Part shown: positions 58,093-64,000 of the stretch, piece by piece
Layout: each line of letters starts with the position of its first letter
How positions within the stretch are numbered: the first letter of the stretch is position 1
Notes under the pieces: generated by a model
The model's input: the letters and a program-made list of their open reading frames with translations, nothing else
What the model was told of the DNA's origin: nothing
Databases searched by the model: none
DNA from: Aporrectodea caliginosa
Taxonomy: Eukaryota > Annelida > Clitellata > Crassiclitellata > Lumbricidae
Assembly: GCA_020284085.1 (NCBI GenBank)
Contig: JACEVL010000671.1
Span: forward strand, 1,814,217 to 1,878,216
DNA length: 64,000 bases
Direction of reading: 5' to 3'
Translations under genes and position numbers: made by a program

Positions 58093-58235
58093 CAGTGGCG
58101 TAAATCATGGGGGGAGAGGGGGACTGTCCCTCCCCAAAGTTTTGACTTAGGCCAGTCTCCCCCAAAAAAACATGCAAAAACCCGGCCCCAGAAAAGTCTT
58201 TCCCCCCCAATGTTATGTACTGATTTTCGCCTTTG
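58093..58235. mobile_element. MITE, CAGTGGCGTAAATC family (143 bp)
   Basis: Tips CAGTGGCGTAAATCATGG and GATTTTCGCCTTTG; perfect 8-bp duplication AGTATAGC (58085-58092 and 58236-58243). Same family as 8943-9084 and 61546-61700. Confidence 0.9.
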
Positions 58236-58334
58236 AGTATAGCCTTGATTGATCCGTAGGCAATAATCTTGATTACGAAAAGCGTGCACATGTAATAAAC
58301 GAAATTTGCTAATGAAATGCGCAGGGCTATACAT

Positions 58335-58666
58335 CAGTGGTGTAGTGGGGCGGGAACGCGGGGGAACGCCGTTCCCGCACTTTTTCCAGGGAGGGAACGC
58401 GATCCCTCACTATTTTTGCAGCATTTCTGTACAGGTATGGAAACTGTTTGAATACTTGAATACAATATGTTACAAATAACAAATTCCTATGTATAAATTT
58501 ACATATTACATTTATTACGTTTTTTTGTTATTTTTTTACATTCAACAGTTTCAAAAATAGCAGCGCTCACACTATGCAAAATTCTTGCAAGATTGCACTT
58601 TTTGCTACAGTTGCTACTTCAATTTCCAGGCGTTCCCCCACTTCATTTTTTAGGACTACACCACTG
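58335..58666. mobile_element. hAT-like MITE (332 bp)
   Basis: Tips CAGTGGTGTAGTGGGGCGGG and TTAGGACTACACCACTG; perfect 8-bp duplication CTATACAT (58327-58334 and 58667-58674). GGAACGC repeats near the left end face GGCGTTCCCCCAC at the right. Non-coding. Confidence 0.92.
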
Positions 58667-59087
58667 CTATACATGTATATAGTGTTACAAACATGCAATT
58701 AACATAATACTGTAGGCCTACGTTGGAGATGCGTTGCTACCGGATTTTGGCAAACAAACTCCATATAGGGCCTAGGCCTAGTCGACAGTCTTACGCAAAC
58801 ATTAGGCTAACTTACGTGTGCTTGCCAGATCTACTTAGTTTCTAACATAGGGATCATAAATTTGACTTTTCACAGTCGACAATATTATTGTCATGCAAGG
58901 TTTGCCACCAAAGCGACACGCAAGAAATGTAGCAGCATATATATAGGGCTATATAGGCCTAATATTATATAGGCCTAGTGCTGTCAGCCAAGCGGTCGAG
59001 GATTCAAATAGACTACCCTATAGCTGTTGGGACACGAAACTGTTTCAGAATTTCTGTTGCGCTGGTATAACTATATTTTGAAAGTCT

Positions 59088-59350
59088 GGGTGAGCGATAA
59101 TCTAGCAGTTAGCGTGCTGGACTGTCAATCGAAAAGTCGGGGGTTCAAATCCCGCCTTGGCAGAAATCGGTTTCGAGGTTTCTGCTCCATCTGTCCCCTA
59201 GCCAACTCAGCTACAATGAGTACAATAACCGCAAACTGTCGGTGATTAAGATCAGAAGGCGAGGGAGAGGACTGGCCATCACCCGAGGCTAAGAAATTGA
59301 AGTTGCTTACACTTCATATCAGTGACTGCCTGGCTAGCTTAAGGGACTGC
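59088..59350 (+). mobile_element. SINE family B, head-bearing copy
   Basis: The tRNA-like head has CTAGCAGTTAGCGTGCTGG and a clean B box GGTTCAAATCC (59142-59152). The body follows as CAACTCAGCTACAATGAGTA, ACTGTCGGTG and CGAGGCTAAGAAA. Minus-strand copies lie at 60650-60930, 61220-61430 and 61925-62145. Not a functional tRNA: no complete acceptor stem. Confidence 0.85.
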
Positions 59351-59609
59351 TCTTCAACTCTTCAAGTAGTACTATAGTAGGCTAGTAGTTTCAGTTTAAC
59401 GACACTGTGTGATTACAAAGATCATTAGTGTCGCCCTCCTCCTTCATCCAGGCTTGGGACTGGCAAGTGCTGAAGAATTCAACATCTAAGAGAACGCATT
59501 TCAACAAAAAGTAAAGGATTTAATGTTCATGTGCTCTTATACATACATGAATAGCCTACTATAACTGATTCGCAATGTCAAACCATTAAAAGACAATATA
59601 ACTCAGCTA

Positions 59610-59880
59610 CAGTTTAGCACCAGGAACAATTTAGTGCCAAGAACAATTTAGTGCCAAGAACAATTTAGTGCCAAGCACCAAGAGCAATTTAGTAGCAAGC
59701 ACAGTCTAGTGCCAAGCACAGTCTAGTACCAAGCAGTCTATAGTTGCCTACCAAGAGCGATGTAAAAGGAACAATTTAATAGCAAGCAAAATTATTACAA
59801 AGAACAATTTAGTGCCAAGCAGAGTTTAGAACCATGGACGATCTAGTCCCGAGCGCAGTTTAGCACTAAGCACATTGTTT
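59610..59880. repeat. AACAATTTAGTGCCAAG degenerate tandem repeat
   Basis: Repeating AACAATTTAGTGCCAAG and CACAGTCTAGTGCCAAG units of about 17-18 bp just downstream of the USP stop, possibly within its 3' UTR. Confidence 0.85.
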
Positions 59881-59900
59881 GACATCAAAGGGGGTACCGC

Positions 59901-62612
59901 CTATTGTAGTTTTTTGGCACGAACGACCAGACAGGGAATGCCGGCATGACGAACAACGAACTCACTGACGCTGCCCATGAGAGCTCGTTTAACGGCGCCC
60001 ACTCCACGAGAGCCAATCACGATCAAGTCGGCTTGTTCGTCTTCGGAGATTACGCAAATTCCTTCACCCGGATTCTTGAAAGATTCGCCGCGGATTTTAT
60101 ACTTCAGCTGGAAGAAAAAAGTACAGAAACAGTTAAATGAATATATAGGACCTCGAAACAAAATTTAAAACTACACACTGCACACTCCATACAAGTCAAT
60201 TGCCCTCGACAATGTCAGAAAACACACTACTTTAGGCCATACCTCCAAGTAGGCCTACTAATTAAAGACTATAATTATATAGGCCTACAGTACTAAAAAA
60301 ATCTACTCGATTATATATACTTGCACTTGCTGTTCAAATACTTGTAACTGCTACTCAGAAATACTGTATAGAGTGCTTCAGACAAGTAGTAATTGCAGTT
60401 TTGTAGGCTAGGCTACTTGTGATTGAACATTTATATAGCAACGCTCAAAGAGCAGAGCGAATCTGTGCTAGCCTGCATGGCGTAAAATGTCGTAAAGAAC
60501 CAGACAGTTACATCAGTTAGCAAAACAGTGCACAGTAAAACTAGAAGAGCTCCAGTGACAAGAAGATTACGCACACACTTGAGGTCAACCAACGGATTCC
60601 CGTCGACTGTTGACATCATTTGGGAGTCTGATTAGTAATTGTTAGCAGTCCCTTAAGCTAGTCCTGAGGCAGCCTTGGGTATGACCGTATGAAGTGCTAG
60701 CGACTTCATTTTCTTAGCCTCGGCATATGACGGCGGGTTCCAATATTCTCGCTCCGTCTCATCTTTCCACCGAGTGTACAGGCAGTGAACTCATTATATA
60801 GTTGATTTGGCTAGGGGCGCAGAAATCTTGAACGCAAGTTCTGCCCTGGTGGGGATATGAACCCCCGAGGCCCCGACCTCTCGACTAACAGTCCAGCAGC
60901 ACGCTAACCACTACACTAAAGAGTGCCCGAATAGTAATTACTGAAGTAGAATTGAAGAATTGCCTTTCGCTTGATGCATTCTCCTTCGAACTCCTCCTCC
61001 AGTTTGCGCATCTTGACATTCATCTTATCGAGGGATTTCTTCCATTCTTCCACCGGCGGTTTAATACCGGCTAAAGAAAAACAATGCTTTCAATTAACAA
61101 TGACATGACTGTATTTCAGTCTGATGGCAACTTTACAGAACTAATTAATTTGATTAATTATCATGATCATACGGCAATATTAAATATGAAATAATTTTGA
61201 TAAACTTGGATAAGATTCGAGGAGCGTCCGGTAAGCTAACAGCGAGAGACAGCCATGGAACGAAGTGTCAGCGACTTCATTTTCTTAGCCACGGCATATG
61301 AGGACGGATGGCCGGTCCTCTCCCTCGCCGTTTCGTCTTAGTAACTTACCACCGACAGTGTACGGTCAGTGTACTCATTACAGTTGAGTTGGCTGGGGAC
61401 GCAGATGGAGCGGATATCTGAAACAAATTTCTGCCCTGTTGGGGTAATTGGGTTAAACAAGGCGAAAGCAGCACAGAAGGAAATATTAATGCAGGCCTAC
61501 GTATATATGGATAGTTATATACACAGGAACCTAATAATAAAGTCGTAGTGGCGTAATAATTCAAGGGGACCGAGGGGGATTGTTTCCCAAAGTGTGACTG
61601 TCCAGTCTGTCCAGTCTGTCCAGTCCCCAATATGCAAAAATCCGGTCCCACAAAATCTGTCTCCACAAAGTTATGTTCAGATTTAAGATTTTCGCCTCTG
61701 TAAAGTCGCTCTATAGACCTCCAGCGTAACAATGCATAGGAAGTACATGTGAAGGTAGGCCTACTTACTTTTAAAGGAAAGAGGAGGCAGAATCGGTGAT
61801 TCGGGGATGTGAACGAGAACAATCAGGTCATCCTTATGCCAAACGTTATTCAAATACCCTGAAACGGAAGTCGCAATAATCAACGAAGCCAGAAACCGCT
61901 ACGATCCAGCCAAGTAGAAGAAGAGCAATCCCTTAATCTAGCCTGAGAGTGAAGCGTTAGCGACTTCGTTTTCTTAGCCTCGGCATATGGGGGCGGATGG
62001 CCAGTCACTGTACTCATTGTAGCTGAGTTCGCTCTGGGGCGCAGGTGTAGCAGAAATCAATCTCGAAACAACTTTCGCTCAGGCTGGGTTTGAACTTCCA
62101 ACCTCTTGGTTGAGAGTCTAGCTCGCTAACCACTAGACAAGAGTTTTATTAAGTGAATGTTATACGACCTTCTTTAAATTGTTACTATCATTAATTCCTT
62201 TTGTTAATTAAGCCATTGTGCGTTTGCTGGGAATCTAATAAAGAATATTCTTACTTATTTACTTTAATTCCGCACCCCTTGAATCAGAAGACAATATTCC
62301 CAGTGTGTGGAAAGGTCGGTGTGGTCCTGCGAATGAAAGTTATTTCGGCTGAGCCCCACAGATGACAACAGTATCAGCCAAACAGCTACGAAAACAAACT
62401 TTCCTAATGGCTTGACAACTTGCAAATTTCACGCACGATTTGAACCCCAGACCGCAGAAGTGAAATACAAACACACGTCTGCATCCAGAGCTTGCCTATA
62501 CCTCCGTCACGCTCAACTTGATATCGGGGGAGCCAGGCAAGCCATTGCTTGGTCACAAAACTGGTCGCCTATACCAAACTTGGAAAGTTAATATATATAT
62601 ATTAAGGAAATG

Positions 62613-62661
<49 letters not shown>

Positions 62662-62918
62662 ACAGGGCCCAACAACGCTAAGTCAGCATATTCTCATCTC
62701 AGGTGCTAAATAATACATATTATGTATGTATATTAGGCCTATATATATTATATTATATATATTATAATATTACAGGGCCCAACAACGCTAAGTAAACACA
62801 GCAAATTCTCAGGTGCTCAGTCAACTGTAGGCTAACGTTGTAACTAAGAGCACTCATGTAACCGGTTGCGTTTGTCAAGTGCTTTGAGAGATTATTTCAA
62901 TAGAAAGAATCAAGAACG

Positions 62919-62965
<47 letters not shown>

Positions 62966-63300
62966 AAAGAAAATCTGTAGTCATGCTCACACTCAAAAGC
63001 ATATCTGGCGCAGACGCTGGCATCGATGGCGCACGTGACGACCCGATTAAACGTTCCCCAGCTGGACTTCCGCCGGACGTCCACTTCCTTCGTAGACGTT
63101 CCACTCGGCGCATGCTCAGCGCGACCCTTCCCTTCCGCCGCGGCGAACGCAACTCCAGATGTAGCTTTTACTGGTTTTTTCTCAGCTTTTGGCTTTTCAA
63201 CATCCGGCGGCACTTTTGCCGGCGGCTCCTTTTTGGCCTGTTTAACAGGTTCCGGTGTTTTGGCACGAACCGGTTCCGTAGACTTTGGTGTATCGTCCAT
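59901..63300 (-). CDS. Universal stress protein (USP) family, 237 aa
   Basis: USP-domain proteins bind ATP or act as small stress-linked alpha/beta proteins. Exons 5'-3': 63300-62991, 61858-61769, 61070-60964, 60107-59901; phases 1, 1, 0 agree. The USP domain begins NRVVTCAIDASVCARYAFE (about 85-103), continues WYLNNVWHKDDLIVLVHIPE, an acidic/basic helix (WKKSLDKMNVKMRKLEEEFE), and ends with ADLIVIGSRGVGAV...LMGSVSEFVV. That fits the ATP-binding pattern G-2x-G-9x-G-S (Gly201, Gly204, Gly214, Ser215), so it is probably the ATP-binding type. The N-terminal ~84 residues are Pro/Lys/Glu-rich (KTPEPVKQAKKEPPAKVPPD), not part of the fold. The exon ending 60964 uses a GCAATT donor. Such genes are common in invertebrates and absent from vertebrates. 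The ATG at 63300 is the first in its exon; an upstream exon could still exist. Confidence 0.92.
60650..60930 (-). mobile_element. SINE family B copy in USP intron
   Basis: Minus-strand tRNA-like head (TAGTGTAGTGGTTAGCGTGC, B-box-like GGGGGTTCATATCC) and body (GAGTTCACTGCCTG, GCCGTCATATGCCGAGGCTA). Confidence 0.85.
61220..61435 (-). mobile_element. SINE family B copy, headless
   Basis: Body only: GCGACTTCATTTTCTTAGCC, GGCATATGAGGACGGATGG, GACAGTGTACGGTCAGTGTA. The tRNA head is missing or too diverged. Confidence 0.75.
61546..61700. mobile_element. MITE, CAGTGGCGTAAATC family (155 bp)
   Basis: Tips TAGTGGCGTAATAATTC and GATTTTCGCCTCTG; perfect 8-bp duplication TAAAGTCG (61538-61545 and 61701-61708). 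Contains a triplicated TGTCCAGTC. Confidence 0.9.
61925..62150 (-). mobile_element. SINE family B copy in USP intron
   Basis: GAAGCGTTAGCGACTTCGTT, CTCGGCATATGGGGGCGGAT, then a degenerate tRNA-like head ending TAGTGGTTAGCGAGC on the minus strand. Confidence 0.8.
62590..62800. repeat. (AT)n tract and a duplicated 22-bp word
   Basis: A pure (AT)n run at about 62618-62656 is followed by ACAGGGCCCAACAACGCTAA, which recurs at 62773-62792 after a second AT-rich stretch. In the first USP intron. Confidence 0.85.
62920..62964. repeat. (ATT)n microsatellite
   Basis: Fifteen or so ATT units immediately after the first USP exon (26 bp from its donor). Confidence 0.97.
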
Positions 63301-64000
63301 CCGTGTATCTTTGAAGTTCTGCGTCACTATCAGTTGCAATTAAAATTGAAATGAAGAATTAAAAGTCGAGTCGGAATAAAACCGGTTCCAATTTCAGCGA
63401 GGGTTGCCCCAGAAACTGAAAAGTAAATACCGGTGTATCGATAATACCCTTCATTCACGTTACAATCGTGTATATATACTAATTAAGTATGGGGCAATCG
63501 TAATCAAGAATTTCTAAAGCGTCACTTAAAATCAGAGACGCTCCCGACCCAGGTCGGTGTCTTTCACTGACAAAAAGAGAGGTTTTAGACGCTTGCCGAA
63601 CTGGTCAGAGGAAAGAAAAAGGAAGTCAGCCCTAAGGGACTGAGACAGTCGGTTCCAGCTGGAGAGGCCCACAGAAGCGAAACTCCTAGAATAGGCCGTA
63701 GAGGTACACATTCGAGGGACAACCAAGTGATAGATTGAAGTCTTTACACCAGCTATAGCTAGTATAGTCAAATGAAATAGTCAAAAGAAAAGTGTGAAAT
63801 GACAGGAAACTCAATTGACTGCAAAAGCAAGCAAAGTCCACAGAAATTGTCGGAACTAAACTGTCATCAGTCATTTTTTACCATATAGGCCTACGTAGCC
63901 TCGACCGCCGCCATATTTGGTTCATTTGTCAAATTCTGAATCCGCCATTGATTATATTAATTATATTCTAAAGAACTACGTTATAAAAGAAATCAGTATA
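63301..64000. other. Upstream of the USP gene
   Basis: Likely contains USP 5' sequence. The 63515-63730 part (GACGCTCCCGACC, CGGTTCCAGCTGGAGAGGCC) resembles the interspersed family seen at 52975-53165. No further gene. Confidence 0.45.

Noticed and set aside
59095..59165. Possible tRNA gene
   Set aside because: A and B boxes are present, but there is no full cloverleaf or acceptor pairing, and the sequence continues into a SINE body found elsewhere in the window.
62866..63354. 162-codon plus frame with leucine run
   Set aside because: Crosses the (ATT)n tract and the antisense of USP exon 1.

Overview
This is a eukaryotic window, almost certainly from a marine invertebrate animal. Genes are split by GT-AG introns (plus two likely GC-AG introns). 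The proteins are animal-type: tensin, microspherule protein 1 and an AKT-class kinase. A universal-stress-protein gene argues against a vertebrate. The DNA is packed with tRNA-derived SINEs, short DNA transposons, CR1-like LINE scraps, repeats ending in GCGCTATATAAAT, and frequent TAGGCCTA words. An echinoderm or another non-vertebrate deuterostome would fit, but I cannot fix the species from sequence alone.

Layout. (1) 1-2.4 kb: LINE and SINE debris, plus an inverted stray copy of one tensin SH2 exon. (2) 2.49-15.94 kb, + strand: the 3' part of a TENSIN gene (low-complexity region, SH2, PTB, stop) in 12 recognised exons; the 5' part lies left of the window. Its introns hold large tandem repeats and a piggyBac-type MITE. 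(3) 15.9-20.2 kb: intergenic simple repeats. (4) 20.27-27.15 kb, + strand: a single uninterrupted 2292-codon reading frame for a protein I do not recognise. (5) 27.2-30.6 kb: AT-rich DNA, a 20-bp-spaced array of GTCACGTGAC palindromes, and a decayed CR1-like reverse transcriptase. (6) 30.65-40.72 kb, + strand: a complete 13-coding-exon MCRS1 gene (456 aa). (7) 41.1-44.35 kb: a hAT-like element carrying a 1.8-kb 43-bp minisatellite, then a broken hAT-type transposase fragment. (8) 47.34-56.63 kb, - strand: a complete 11-coding-exon AKT-like PH-kinase gene (490 aa) with several altered signature residues. (9) 59.90-63.30 kb, - strand: a complete 4-exon universal stress protein gene (237 aa) with a Pro/Lys-rich N-terminal extension.

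How they relate: tensin (focal-adhesion scaffold), AKT-like kinase (phosphoinositide signalling) and MCRS1 (NSL/INO80 chromatin complexes, also linked to mTORC1) are independent eukaryotic genes; nothing here suggests an operon or a defined system. The most unusual items are the 2292-codon orphan frame, the divergent AKT, the inverted SH2 exon, the frame problems in the large tensin exon, and the transposon-borne minisatellite. All splice sites were read by eye from consensus, phase and family similarity, without transcripts.
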